64,000 bases of DNA from Granulicella sp. L60 (GCF_009765825.1 NZ_LMUR01000015.1:590798-654797); one strand, 5' to 3'; shown: positions 44,413 through 54,756, counted from the first letter of the stretch. Notes: generated by a model not told the origin, from the letters alone. Program-made: numbers and translations.

Positions 44413-44452
44413 GACCTACGATAGGCAGACTCAGGGCCGTCTATCGTAGGTC
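44413..44452. terminator. Hairpin between the convergent RiPP operons
   Basis: A perfect 12-bp stem, GACCTACGATAG (44413-44424) with CTATCGTAGGTC (44441-44452), 16-base loop. Symmetric, so it can end both the precursor operon and the minus-strand isopeptidase operon. T-tract weak. Confidence 0.65.
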
Positions 44453-44535
44453 CTAATTCCCGATGACTTCACAAGCTCTTCAGAAACAGCTTTTTAGCAC
44501 CTGTTAGTGCGTATTCGATTATCCCAAGCTGGGAC

Positions 44536-46839
44536 CTAATTGCGGACGGATACTTTGTTATCTACAGAGTTTTGCCCTCTGTCACGTTGCGCTTTTAATG
44601 CCCGCCAGCGCCGATACTGATCGTTCTTTCTCTGATCGTCATCCTCGTATCCCTGCAACCAGAAGCGATACCAATCGACATTCCGTTGTAGGCTGGCGAT
44701 ACGCGCCTTTGGGTGATCTGGTTGGTGCTGTTCATCCGGATAGTAATAGAGTTCGAATGGCTTGCTTAGGCGAAAGAGGCTTTCGCGAAGCTCGTAATAA
44801 TGAATCAGGTTTCCGGGCACTTTTTCGGGTGACTTATAAGGAAGCTCTTCATGGAAGCCATATCCCATCACCTCTATGAGCAGAGGTGTCCGTATCTTTG
44901 CGTAGTTGAATGACGGGGAGTACTTGAGCCAGTTCTCTAGCGCCCCTCCTTCGGGCGAGCCGCCATACATGTGTTCAATATCTGTTGCAAACCATGGAGC
45001 TAGCCAGTAATCACTCAAACTATATTGAATGTTGTCTGCGACAGTTGCGGCAGCGTAGAGGACCCGAGCATGGACCAGATCAAACTCAACTTGCCACCCT
45101 GTCCTACTGAACCCGATAATCCCAACCTTCGAGGGATCGATCATTCCTCTCTTGTCGAGCATGTTGACCGCACTGTCCCATATATCCATCTGTTGGACCG
45201 CCTCCCCAATGCCACCTGGATAGTTTCCTACATTTCGATTATCGAGATCGTCTTGAAATTTCCAATCGTCAGCTACAGTGCGGACAAGATACATTATCCC
45301 AGCCGTCGCCAGAGGTTGTGGCGCAAATGAGGGATCGTGATTGCTGCCTGAGTCACAAACAAACCATCCCGCTCCGTCACCTTTCGTTTGGATTACGAGT
45401 GGATAGCGTAGGCCTTGTTTGTAATTCGGCGGTAGGAACAGCAAACCGTTCACACTTAGCCCGCCAGTTGTGACCCAATGTACCGCTTCGGCCGATGCAA
45501 ATTGTGCTCTATGAAGTTGAGGGTTTATATCAGTTAGTATTGCGAGTTGCTTTAGAGAAGATTGATATCTAAATAATTCAGGCGAGGTTGTGGCAGTCTC
45601 ATGGGTTCCGATAAGCTCGGTTCCATCGGAAACTATAAAGGCGTATTGGTCGTTGTCAGGTTGGGGGAGCGTGATGTGTTCCGCCTCGTGCCACGCATTT
45701 CCGAACCGATGGAGCCTCGCAAACTTTGCAAACCCTGTTTGGATGATGATGTCCCCATCAGGTCGCCATACCAGTGGTCTCTCGTGATGAAAAGGAACAT
45801 GGCGATAGACTTCCTCGACCGTTCCAGACGCGGCATTTACGGAAAAAAGATTTGCGTCTGCGACTGATGCGTGATGCTCTTTCACATCCTCTGCCTTCCA
45901 TCGGCTGCCGACAGGAGAAGGCGAATTGACAAGGAACGACTGACTGTCGTTTGACCAAAGGGGGGTGCTTGCAGGAAAGGGAGAGTTCAACGCTAAGGCG
46001 GTACTTGCTTTATCTAGATCATAGAGAACCATGATGTCGTGCTGCGGAAGAGCTGCGAATGGTTTCATCGACAGATCGTCATTCCACTCAGCCGGAAAGC
46101 GATCAGAGAGATAGTTGAGCAATAGGCGTTTTCCATTTGGCGATAGGCTTAGCGACCGTGCCAAAGGTAGACGGGTCGACTTGAGGTGACTAAACGGATT
46201 TTCAATGTTAACCGACAACGGGACAGACCATTCGCCTGAAGTGTTTCGATGAGAAATGTAGATGGATCTGGTTACTGTTGTCTCACTAACGCTGGAGCCC
46301 GAGCTCACAAGGTAACCTCGTGCAATGTCGTCCTCACTTGTCCCCGCTACGTGCGAGTCTATGTTTTGCTTATCTTGGACCGCGTAGGCTACTGTGGTCC
46401 CCAAACTATCGATACTGTACGAATCAATGGTACTTGCAACAGGATCGATCACTTCCTTATGCCCTGTGGAAACATCGAATAGTACAAGGGTATTCGTGTC
46501 TCCATTGTCGTCCCCAAAAAGCATTGCAATGCGTCTGTCATCGCTTAACCACGTCAGCTCTGAGATATTACCGCTAAGAAGAGGTTTTCCGAGAGATACA
46601 GTCTTGTCATCGACATCTCGGACAAACAGCTCGTAATCGTTGCGATTGTGTTCGATGTCAGGAGTCTTCACTAGATAGGCAATCCGCCTGCCGTTTACAC
46701 TTAATGACAAGCTGGTAATGTATCTAACACTGACACAATCGCTTGGCGACACCCCGGGCGCTTGTCCCCATAGATAGCTTCCGATTCTGCAGAACAAAAG
46801 AAAACCAATCATTGCAACGCACTTCGATGTGTAACGCAT
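44536..46839 (-). CDS. S9 peptidase resembling lasso-peptide isopeptidases (AtxE type)
   Basis: A 767-residue secreted serine peptidase. Signal peptide (MRYTSKCVAMIGFLLF to GQA), then a beta-propeller and a C-terminal alpha/beta-hydrolase domain with nucleophile GFSRTG, and the end YYYPDEQHQPDHPKARI followed by RNVDWYRFWLQG, which is the pattern I know from AtxE-type isopeptidases. These open the lasso macrolactam of imported peptides. The ATG at 46839 has AGAGCAGG upstream; a TTG at 46875 overlapping the receptor stop is an alternative. It is third in the sigma-receptor-isopeptidase operon. Confidence 0.8.
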   Translation of the reverse strand: MRYTSKCVAMIGFLLFCRIGSYLWGQAPGVSPSDCVSVRYITSLSLSVNGRRIAYLVKTPDIEHNRNDYELFVRDVDDKTVSLGKPLLSGNISELTWLSDDRRIAMLFGDDNGDTNTLVLFDVSTGHKEVIDPVASTIDSYSIDSLGTTVAYAVQDKQNIDSHVAGTSEDDIARGYLVSSGSSVSETTVTRSIYISHRNTSGEWSVPLSVNIENPFSHLKSTRLPLARSLSLSPNGKRLLLNYLSDRFPAEWNDDLSMKPFAALPQHDIMVLYDLDKASTALALNSPFPASTPLWSNDSQSFLVNSPSPVGSRWKAEDVKEHHASVADANLFSVNAASGTVEEVYRHVPFHHERPLVWRPDGDIIIQTGFAKFARLHRFGNAWHEAEHITLPQPDNDQYAFIVSDGTELIGTHETATTSPELFRYQSSLKQLAILTDINPQLHRAQFASAEAVHWVTTGGLSVNGLLFLPPNYKQGLRYPLVIQTKGDGAGWFVCDSGSNHDPSFAPQPLATAGIMYLVRTVADDWKFQDDLDNRNVGNYPGGIGEAVQQMDIWDSAVNMLDKRGMIDPSKVGIIGFSRTGWQVEFDLVHARVLYAAATVADNIQYSLSDYWLAPWFATDIEHMYGGSPEGGALENWLKYSPSFNYAKIRTPLLIEVMGYGFHEELPYKSPEKVPGNLIHYYELRESLFRLSKPFELYYYPDEQHQPDHPKARIASLQRNVDWYRFWLQGYEDDDQRKNDQYRRWRALKAQRDRGQNSVDNKVSVRN

Positions 46840-46871
46840 GTGACCTGCTCTCACTTTATTGTTCCCAGCTT

Positions 46872-49800
46872 TCAAAAGCTCAATTTAAGGTTCAACTGTA
46901 GCGAGCGGGGACCACCCATTTGATACAAGGGGCTTAGATTCCCAAGGCTCTGCGCAAGTATTTGAGTAGCTAGGCCAAATTGGACGTTAGCGCACGTACC
47001 GGCGACAGCACCTCCACAAGTTGCGCCAATCATGCCAAAGTTGGGATGATTGGAAATATTGAACGCTTCCACTCTGAACTGTCCTCGTAACTTGTCGTAG
47101 ATCGGAAAAGAACGGCGGATAGCAACATCACCCTGGATAGCGCCGAACCCCGTCACGAAGTTGCGAGGCGCACTTCCGGTTTGTCCAGATGTTGGCACGG
47201 TGAAAGCAGCAGGGTTGATACGCCGCCTCCCGGGGTACATCGATCCATGCAGAATTAGCGGCACGTCTGCGACAAGATTCAATCCACCATATTCAGTCGC
47301 ACCGTTAGCTGGATCAATGATTGAGTTGCCGTTGAGCGTGATAGGGAAGCCGGTTCTGGCCGTGAATCTTCCATCAATACCCCAATGCGAGGTCAGCGAA
47401 TTCAACCAAGAGTAACGTCCGCCATGAGGAAGATCGTAGGACACTGCGGCAGCGACGTTATGCCGGACATCCAGGTCCGAATTGCCATGCTCATAGGGAA
47501 GGGCTGCGCTATAAGAGCCATAGTCTAAAGCGTGGGACCATGTGTAGGATGCCAGTGCTTGGAGACCGCGAGCGATTTGCCGTTGATATTTGACTTGCAA
47601 TGCGTTGTAGCTCGATGTCAGTCCGTTACTGAATACAAAGAGGTAATCGAAATTCGGATTGATCGCTGAAACATTGGACTCGTCCTCCCGCAGAAGCTTT
47701 CTCCCATTTGCGCCAACGTAAGAGAGCGTGACAGACTCTGAGCGATCAAGAGCTTGTTCGAGGCTGACGTTCCACTGTAACGTGTATGGCAATTGGAAGT
47801 GCGAAGGGTTCGCGTATACGTTGCCGTAAGGGGCAGTAGGTGGATTAGTGATCGTTGGGGTCACTGTCGACGGAGCGACTGGAAAACTGGAGGCAGTTCC
47901 GTAGACTGTTCCAAAATAATTGACAGCCGTAAATCCCGGTCCACTGAACCCCTGCGAACCAGTCTGCTGTCCCGTATCGAAGAACACGCCGCCACCACCA
48001 CGAATAACTGTTTCTTTTCCCGCATCGTTGTGAAGCAGGTATGCGACTCCCATCCTTGGAGCGATGCCTAACCAATCCGTCTTCCACAAGGGAGTGCCTT
48101 GAGGGGCTAGGGTCATGGTGGCAGGCTTATTGAAGCCGAGGACGGTGTACGGCATCAAACCATGAGATACACCCGGTGACGGATTAATATCCCACCGGAC
48201 TCCCATCGATAGGGCCAGACGGGATGTGGCCTTCCATTCGTCTTGGAGATATGCGGAGAAATTCGTATATACAGGGACTTGTGCCGCAAACGACTCTCCC
48301 AGTCCCACATCGACACTGTTGGCGAGTATTGAGGCTACGCTCGCAAGTTCGTACAATGAACGAGATGCTACGGGAATGGTCGGGGCTAGTCTTCGCCAAT
48401 CTATCCCGATTTTGAAGGCATGCTTCCCGTGTTGTATCGCAATCGAGTCAACTAGATTCCACTGTTTCTGTTGTCCCCAAATCGCCCCTGTTTCGTTGAG
48501 TTCCGGGAAATATCCGCCAAAAACTGGGTCAACTGTAATGCTTGCCCCCTCCCGAGGAATTCCCTGGATTGCGAAGAGATCGACCGGAACAGCACCTCCG
48601 AAATTATCATTCGAGTTAGTGGATACATTTGTGTTCGTGCTGAAGTTCAATTTGAAGTCGTTATTGGTTCTTTCGCTGAGATTCGCGGTTGTCCCGAATG
48701 TGTAGGTGCGGGAAGTATAGGCTGATGAAGTGATTACTGACGGTGTGCCGTCGTTCGCGGAAATTCCTCGTGAATCTGCGTCAGACGGGGTATTGCTGAA
48801 ACGGAAGAAGAAGTGGATCCGCTGGCGAAAATTGTGGTCTATGCGAGCACTGATTGCATCGGCCTGGCTTGGGTTGGACCAAGCGCCCACGAATTGCCCC
48901 ATTCCGCTGACAAGATCGGGGTATCCGAGAGTAGGCAACGGAAAGGCATTGAGAGCCTGTTGCAAAGGGCCGGTGGTGGAATGTCGCAGCGCAAGGTCCG
49001 GAACAGCGTTGACCGTGGCAGGCGATGGGACTACTAAGCGGAGGCCTTCGTAGGAGAAGAAGAAGAAACTTTGATTTGTGCCGTCGTAAAGCCGAGGGAT
49101 TCTGATAGGTCCGCCTAAAGTTCCACCGAAATCATTTTGCCGCTCGGCAGTCTTATTGGTGACCGGAGTCGTATTGTCGTTAAACCAGCTATTGGCGTCC
49201 AGGACATCGTTGCGAAAATAATCGAAGGCCGTGCCATGCCAATCGTTTGTGCCTGACCGCGTCACCATTGAAAACTGGCCGCCGGGGTTGCGGCCATATT
49301 CCGCGGAATAGGTGGAACTCTCAACGCGAAACTCCTGCAATGCATCTACGGAGACGAGTCCTTGCGTCGTTCCCAAGGCTGTGGAGGCAGAAAGTGAGCC
49401 ACCAGCAGCGGGCGATACATTGTTCAACGGCACTCCAGTGTTCGCACTCACTCCGTCCACGGTGTAGTAGTTCGATTCAGTTCGCTGGCCGTTGATGCTG
49501 AACTCCCCAGTGGTTCCTAAGACGCCCGCGGCGCGCTGCGGGGAGTTTGTGATCGCGCCCGGCGCCAACAGAATTAGGCCCTGAAAGCTGCGTCCATTGA
49601 GCGGAATATTCTCTACGAACTTTCGGTCAATGACTGTGCTAACTGATGCATTGCTAATATTGATCGTTGCGCCACTACCATCCACGGTTACGCTTTGGTG
49701 CGCCGCACCTACCTTAAGGATCAAATTCAGATGTTTGTCGTCACCAACGTTGAGAAGCAGGTTGTCAACGGAGATCTCAGAAAAGCCGGATTTCGACACG

Positions 49801-50063
49801 GCTAGCGAATAGTGCCCGGGCTTTAGAAAAGGGAAAGTCGTCGTTCCAGTTCTCCCACTTATGGAATGTTGCTCCTGGTTGGTATCGATGGCGCGGAGCG
49901 CCACCTCTGCGTCCGGAACCACGGCCCCAGAAGAATCGGTGACAGTGAGGGCCAGGCTGGCAGAACTTGTTTGAGCAAGAGCACTAATCTGTAGGGTGGC
50001 CGAAAGAAGGATGATGAATATCGAGCAAACGAATCTGCGAAAAAATAATCGAAAGTAAGGCAT
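46872..50063 (-). CDS. Oar-like TonB-dependent receptor with carboxypeptidase-regulatory domain
   Basis: A 1063-residue outer-membrane protein: signal peptide, a CarboxypepD_reg/CnaB-like domain (SLALTVTDSSGAVVPDAEVALRA), a plug region (NIPLNGRSFQGLILLAPGA), then a long beta-barrel ending NLKLSF with a terminal Phe. These Oar-type receptors are abundant in acidobacteria. AGGAG precedes the ATG. Its place between a sigma fusion and an isopeptidase suggests uptake or sensing of the RiPP product. Confidence 0.92.
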   Translation of the reverse strand: MPYFRLFFRRFVCSIFIILLSATLQISALAQTSSASLALTVTDSSGAVVPDAEVALRAIDTNQEQHSISGRTGTTTFPFLKPGHYSLAVSKSGFSEISVDNLLLNVGDDKHLNLILKVGAAHQSVTVDGSGATINISNASVSTVIDRKFVENIPLNGRSFQGLILLAPGAITNSPQRAAGVLGTTGEFSINGQRTESNYYTVDGVSANTGVPLNNVSPAAGGSLSASTALGTTQGLVSVDALQEFRVESSTYSAEYGRNPGGQFSMVTRSGTNDWHGTAFDYFRNDVLDANSWFNDNTTPVTNKTAERQNDFGGTLGGPIRIPRLYDGTNQSFFFFSYEGLRLVVPSPATVNAVPDLALRHSTTGPLQQALNAFPLPTLGYPDLVSGMGQFVGAWSNPSQADAISARIDHNFRQRIHFFFRFSNTPSDADSRGISANDGTPSVITSSAYTSRTYTFGTTANLSERTNNDFKLNFSTNTNVSTNSNDNFGGAVPVDLFAIQGIPREGASITVDPVFGGYFPELNETGAIWGQQKQWNLVDSIAIQHGKHAFKIGIDWRRLAPTIPVASRSLYELASVASILANSVDVGLGESFAAQVPVYTNFSAYLQDEWKATSRLALSMGVRWDINPSPGVSHGLMPYTVLGFNKPATMTLAPQGTPLWKTDWLGIAPRMGVAYLLHNDAGKETVIRGGGGVFFDTGQQTGSQGFSGPGFTAVNYFGTVYGTASSFPVAPSTVTPTITNPPTAPYGNVYANPSHFQLPYTLQWNVSLEQALDRSESVTLSYVGANGRKLLREDESNVSAINPNFDYLFVFSNGLTSSYNALQVKYQRQIARGLQALASYTWSHALDYGSYSAALPYEHGNSDLDVRHNVAAAVSYDLPHGGRYSWLNSLTSHWGIDGRFTARTGFPITLNGNSIIDPANGATEYGGLNLVADVPLILHGSMYPGRRRINPAAFTVPTSGQTGSAPRNFVTGFGAIQGDVAIRRSFPIYDKLRGQFRVEAFNISNHPNFGMIGATCGGAVAGTCANVQFGLATQILAQSLGNLSPLYQMGGPRSLQLNLKLSF

Positions 50064-50112
50064 AGGACTCCTAAGGCCTCTCGGGCCTTCATAAAAATGA
50101 ATGATCTGTCTG

Positions 50113-53100
50113 TTAGTTTTTTGCTTCAGCCTGTCGGAGCTTATGGAGTCGCTCGATGGTGCCTTGGAGCGTCTTCTCCTCAGTCTCGAGGTCAGACATC
50201 AACCCACCAGCATCTGCGAAGTTATAGTTTTCGGGGAGACTCGATGGAGAAAGTGTGAAGCCTGTCGTGAGGAGACGGTCCAAACGTTCACTGTCATGGT
50301 TGAGGATGATGGCGGCCTCTTCGAGTTCGCCGATGTTATGAAGCAGGGAGACACTCCATTGTGAATTCGGGAGGCGCGCTATTCTATTTTGCCCATACGG
50401 CGCCAGTTCAGCTCGAAGCGCCACCAGATGCTCGTTGAATGAGTGAATGTGCTTTTCAAGGAGAGTGAGCCAGAGCGTCTTGTCTTCAGGCGCCATTGAG
50501 CGAAGTTCACCGAGAGAGAAATCGCGGCCTGCGATCTGGGCGATACTCCAGCCTTCGCGATGAAGCTCGGCACTATTAAAGGTAACGTCACGAGAGAGCG
50601 TTCGAATCCGATCTTCCAGCGAAGTCTCCGCCAGCCCATCATGAGCAAGAATTGGGCGGATCTGGTCGTCGAAGGGTATGCGTCGGGTGTCCACTGCAAT
50701 TGATTCGAGGGACTCCATAGAGACGGGTTGTTCTTTCTTGCGAGACGGCACGGGCTCGTCACTTGAGTGAAGATCGATCTTCAATTGATTACCACTTTTA
50801 AGAGATTGAAAGACTCGGCTGACAGAGGTCTTTTCTACGGATGTAGGAAAGACTCCATTGAGTTCTACAGTCCCGTCACTTCGCCGCTCGAGATTCACAA
50901 TCCTCTCGACATCCGGCCCGAGACTGTTGAGAAGTTGAAGCGCTTCGAGCGTTAAGTGAGTTGAGGAACTGAGACCCGGGTTGAGATTAAGCGAGGAGCG
51001 AAGGTCACTGAGCGGGACGGAAGGGTCGAAATCGCCGTCTACCACCTGATCAGCGCGGAGTATTTCGTATGTGAGCTCCCTGAAATGATATTCGCGTGTA
51101 ACCTTGCCCCTCCTCAGTCGTAAAGTCTCCGACGTCGGATGCAAATCCGTTCCCGAGAGAACAATATCTGCGTAGATGAGAGACGGTGGTGCAGAATGTT
51201 GGGGTGTGCCGTAGACAAGTTGGTAGTCATTCCGCCTCCGCTCCACGCGGAGCTTATCGACTTTGCCAATCAGCCGATCAAAATCCGATGCCTCCGGGAT
51301 TTGGGACCATGCGTCATTAAGAATGTCCGCCGCAGGCTTGTCTGGCGCTTGGTGTCGCATTCCGTCTTTGGGCGTGTAGGTCGTGGATTTACCGGATGCA
51401 TCAGACCAGCGACCAGCGAGAAGCTTGTGATCCGCTCCTACCATCCTGATGGCACGTCGCTCAAAAGCGTCATCGTGGAGTTCCTGAACTGTCGCCGATT
51501 CAATAACTTTGCCTCTGTCATCTCTGACTTCTAGGGCGAATGTCCGGCGGCTCGCGCCTCCGACAGGGATGGCGATCCGTGCTGTTCGCTCAGATTGGGC
51601 GAGCAGAGAGATCGCTCCGGGTACGTCGTGGGAGGCTATTCGTGGTTGTTTTCTCCACGGTAGAGCGAGCGCCAAGATAGCGGCCATACCGAGGGCGGCA
51701 AAAAGACCAATGTGAAACCGGATTTCAGCATTTGATAGCCAACTTAGCAGTCTCCGCCAGAGTTGCCGGTGTGAAACTGGATGCGCCGAAGCATCTGGAA
51801 TCTCAACAGATCGTGGTTGGAAAATAGGAAGGCGCTCTTCTTCGAAGATCCAGCTCTCCTCCAACACCTCAAGCGCGGGGTCATAATAGGTGAGTTCAAT
51901 CACGGAACCACTAGCTGAAGGATTCAATTCGAGGACAAGAAACCGCTCGTCACTGAATGGGATCTCGGTGCGTAGTGGATAGAATCCAGGGAACCCCTGA
52001 TGTTGCAGGTCGACATACAGGAGGCTGTGACCCTGCTCGCTGAGGATCGAGATGTATTTCGGAGTCGTCGATGGCTCGAGCAGGATCTGGAAGCGGCTCA
52101 GGGCCGATGTGACTTTTTGAGCGCCGTGCACGTGGCCATCGACTGCGATTTCAAGAGTCTTAGGTCTGTGCTCCCGCGCAGCGCGGAGCTTCTTTCGCAT
52201 TGCCGCCACGGTGCGGTTTCCGGAACTACGAGTTGAAGGAGGGTTGCTGCCACGATCGTTGGGATCGTCAGGAAATCGCTTGGAGAGTTCTGGAAAATGG
52301 AGCAAGTGATTTGCCCTCTCAAGGCAATCCTGGCAGCTCACGAGATGTCCGACTTCCCGTGTAGTCAGTTGCCGCGTTGAGTTTGCGGAGTAGAGAAGCT
52401 CGAGAGCATCCGAGGTAAAACATTCGCCCTCTTTGGCTTCAAAGACACGATTATGAAGCCAAACAAAGAGGGACGCAGGATCGTCTGGCAGACTCAGTTT
52501 TGTAAAGGACACCTTGACTATCGAATCCGAGCCCGGAAAGTGCAGAGATCCGGGCAGTTTCAGAAAAACCTTAGCCTCCAGCCGGGCGCTCTCAACCAAC
52601 TTATAAACAGCAGCCGGAGTTGTCCTGAGAAGAGCAACGATCTCCGAGGGAAAGTACCCAAGAATGAAGCGAAGTATCAAAACACTACCAGCACGGGAGG
52701 ACATTCGGCGCGCACAGGCGTATTCACAGATGCCCGCAAGATCGCTCCGGACATAGAGCAGCCTACTGTTATCTGCACCGGACAGAGCCGACTCCATCGT
52801 GTCGTAGTCTACGGTTTGCAGGTTTGAGAGGGGATCGCGTCCTCGGCGGCGGTGCTTATCATTCGAGAGGTTTTGAAGGGCGCGGTAAAGATAACCTTTC
52901 AGACGCTCATCGTCGGTGACATCAATGTCCGAGTGTGAGAAGACGAATCGGACATACAGGTCTTGCACCAGATCCTCGGCTTGATCCTTCGAACCACGTG
53001 TCAGAGGCAGCGCTCGGTCGAGCAACCACGCGTAACGATCAAGAAAGATGCTCTCGTGATCGGCTATCTTTTCCAGTTTCAGATTTTGACGAGAGCTCAC
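50113..53100 (-). CDS. Single-polypeptide ECF sigma, zinc-finger, transmembrane and periplasmic protein
   Basis: About 995 residues from the GTG at 53100 (AGAGGAG upstream; a GTG at 53118 is in frame). Residues about 15-185 are ECF sigma: region 2 (DQAEDLVQDLYVRF, GYLYRALQNLSNDKHRRRG) and region 4 (ILRFILGYFPSEIVALLRTTPAAVYKLVESAR). At about 250-270 is an anti-sigma-type H-x3-C-x2-C (GHLVSCQDC). A cytosolic beta-rich domain follows, then one membrane helix (about 462-481, IGLFAALGMAAILALALPW) and about 500 residues predicted outside. The sigma would be tethered to the membrane in one chain. It is first gene of an operon with the receptor and isopeptidase. Confidence 0.8.
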   Translation of the reverse strand: MSSRQNLKLEKIADHESIFLDRYAWLLDRALPLTRGSKDQAEDLVQDLYVRFVFSHSDIDVTDDERLKGYLYRALQNLSNDKHRRRGRDPLSNLQTVDYDTMESALSGADNSRLLYVRSDLAGICEYACARRMSSRAGSVLILRFILGYFPSEIVALLRTTPAAVYKLVESARLEAKVFLKLPGSLHFPGSDSIVKVSFTKLSLPDDPASLFVWLHNRVFEAKEGECFTSDALELLYSANSTRQLTTREVGHLVSCQDCLERANHLLHFPELSKRFPDDPNDRGSNPPSTRSSGNRTVAAMRKKLRAAREHRPKTLEIAVDGHVHGAQKVTSALSRFQILLEPSTTPKYISILSEQGHSLLYVDLQHQGFPGFYPLRTEIPFSDERFLVLELNPSASGSVIELTYYDPALEVLEESWIFEEERLPIFQPRSVEIPDASAHPVSHRQLWRRLLSWLSNAEIRFHIGLFAALGMAAILALALPWRKQPRIASHDVPGAISLLAQSERTARIAIPVGGASRRTFALEVRDDRGKVIESATVQELHDDAFERRAIRMVGADHKLLAGRWSDASGKSTTYTPKDGMRHQAPDKPAADILNDAWSQIPEASDFDRLIGKVDKLRVERRRNDYQLVYGTPQHSAPPSLIYADIVLSGTDLHPTSETLRLRRGKVTREYHFRELTYEILRADQVVDGDFDPSVPLSDLRSSLNLNPGLSSSTHLTLEALQLLNSLGPDVERIVNLERRSDGTVELNGVFPTSVEKTSVSRVFQSLKSGNQLKIDLHSSDEPVPSRKKEQPVSMESLESIAVDTRRIPFDDQIRPILAHDGLAETSLEDRIRTLSRDVTFNSAELHREGWSIAQIAGRDFSLGELRSMAPEDKTLWLTLLEKHIHSFNEHLVALRAELAPYGQNRIARLPNSQWSVSLLHNIGELEEAAIILNHDSERLDRLLTTGFTLSPSSLPENYNFADAGGLMSDLETEEKTLQGTIERLHKLRQAEAKN

Positions 53101-53373
53101 TGTTTCTCCTCTACCCACCAGTACGAATAGGAAGTGTCATGCTTGATGTTTTGGAAAAATCTAGGACTTTCTGCGGAGACTTCAAGCGACAGAAGGAAGG
53201 CTTGCGTTGGCGAGGACATTTGCAGGATGTTGCCGATTATGAAAATTGACGCGAAGCGTCATATTCCTTCGACGAAAGCATCGGAAAGAATCTGTGGTCA
53301 ACGCAGGTGAGGCAGGCGGTAGGCCAGAAGCTGGCGAGCCGGTTCGGTAGAGCCGGAACGCCAAACTCCAGAC

Positions 53374-54108
53374 TTACAGCTGCGTCACACTGGAGACCGC
53401 GAGGCGATAGCCTTCATCGCGGACATTCTCGATCAGGTCCTGGATTTGATGCTCTTTGAACTTCAATCGCAACCGATAGAGCAGGCTCTCGAGAGTAGCG
53501 GAAGAGCGGCGGATATCACTGCCCCACACCTTCTTCATGATCTCCTCGCCAGAGAAGACTTTGAGCGGGTTTGAGGTTAACATGTCCATTACCTTGGTCT
53601 CTCGGACATTCAACTCGATTGAAACATGTCCCACGGAGAGCTTGCGCTCTTCGCGATCAAGCCGAAAGTCTCGCGTGCCAACCCATCGATTGTGGGAAGG
53701 TCTCGGGTGGAGGAGCCGCTCGTCTCGCCTGAAATGGGCTTGAATCCGCGCGAGCAGGACTCGGAACGAGGCACTGCGTTTGACGATATATTCATCCGCG
53801 CCGGCATCGAGGGAAGCCATCTGAACGAAATCATCGCTGAGTGCGGAATGGATCAAGATCGGGACGTTGATGCCCGCGGCGCGGAACTGCCGTACCAGTC
53901 CGGCTCCGTTGGCAGGGTGGGCAGGGGTATCTGCATCTTCTTTGAGGTTCAGCTCTACGATGATTAAGTCAAAATTCGAGGTCTCAACCAGCCGTTGAGC
54001 CGAAGCCACATCCTCTACAAGCTCAACATGATAGCGGGACTTCTGTAGAGCCTTCTGTAATTCCGCACTAATCACTGGTTCGTCATCGACCAGGAGTAAC
54101 GATTTCAT
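53374..54108 (-). CDS. OmpR-type response regulator with Glu at the phospho-acceptor position
   Basis: A 244-residue receiver plus winged-helix protein. Asp8 and Asp9 of the acidic pocket (LLLVDDEP) and the conserved Ser (HSAL) and Lys (YIVKRS) are present, but the acceptor position reads FDLIIVELNL, so Glu52 replaces Asp. The output domain (VSIELNVRETKVMDML, VFSGEEIMKKVWG, LRLKFKEH) is OmpR-like. The ATG at 54108 is preferred; the frame opens at 54210. It lies 274 bp upstream of the sigma fusion on the same strand. No histidine kinase is adjacent. Confidence 0.85.
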   Translation of the reverse strand: MKSLLLVDDEPVISAELQKALQKSRYHVELVEDVASAQRLVETSNFDLIIVELNLKEDADTPAHPANGAGLVRQFRAAGINVPILIHSALSDDFVQMASLDAGADEYIVKRSASFRVLLARIQAHFRRDERLLHPRPSHNRWVGTRDFRLDREERKLSVGHVSIELNVRETKVMDMLTSNPLKVFSGEEIMKKVWGSDIRRSSATLESLLYRLRLKFKEHQIQDLIENVRDEGYRLAVSSVTQL

Positions 54109-54756
54109 AGAACCCCAAACTGGGAGGTGTGCTGTGAATTCAAATGCTCTGAGGGAAGAAAGCGAAACATTGCCAATCTTTGTAGCCAGTATAAACGGAT
54201 AAGTTGGCAAGTCCTTCAGTAATACTATGCCAGTTTTGCCAGTTTCTTTGCGCCCTTCTCTTTATCATTCATCAGCTTTTCAAATCATTTTTTCACTAAA
54301 CCGGTTCAACCAGTTCAGAAGTGTTCCGGCAAACGACTTTACTGCCTGAGTGAACAAACATGCAATAAGAAATCTGATGTACATAATCTGACATCCGATA
54401 CAAGAATTGACCAGATGCCGCCGTGGAGAGAAGGGCAAAAAAGCCGCAGGTTAGCGCTCATCTTTGGTGAACGAATTGGGTCGGTATGCAGATATCGTTC
54501 CGTTCCCCAGCGTCCACGTTTGCTGCAGCGAGGATCAAGCCAAACCGATAGGAGATCTTAGCGAAGTAGAACGCAATTGCGGCTCTGAAACGCGGCAATC
54601 GTCGACTAGGGGCCAGCCGACAGTCCCGCCCTCAAACGTCCGCAGGCCTAGCCGCAGATCAACGCACACCTCCCAGATCTACGTCAACCAGTGACCGGCC
54701 GTACAGATGGTTACAGAAGTTGATCCGCCCTCCCTCGGAACGGAACAACGCATGAA
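54109..54756. other. Intergenic, 0.65 kb
   Basis: AT-rich in its first part, with two close GCCAGTTT repeats near 54231-54245, probably the promoter region of the response regulator. The plus-strand frame at 54464-54694 shows no protein-like features. Confidence 0.4.

Noticed and set aside
44536..46839. Reading the S9 peptidase as a general dipeptidyl peptidase
   Set aside because: The C-terminal DWYRFWLQG pattern, signal peptide and operon with a TonB receptor fit the lasso-isopeptidase group better, though not proven.
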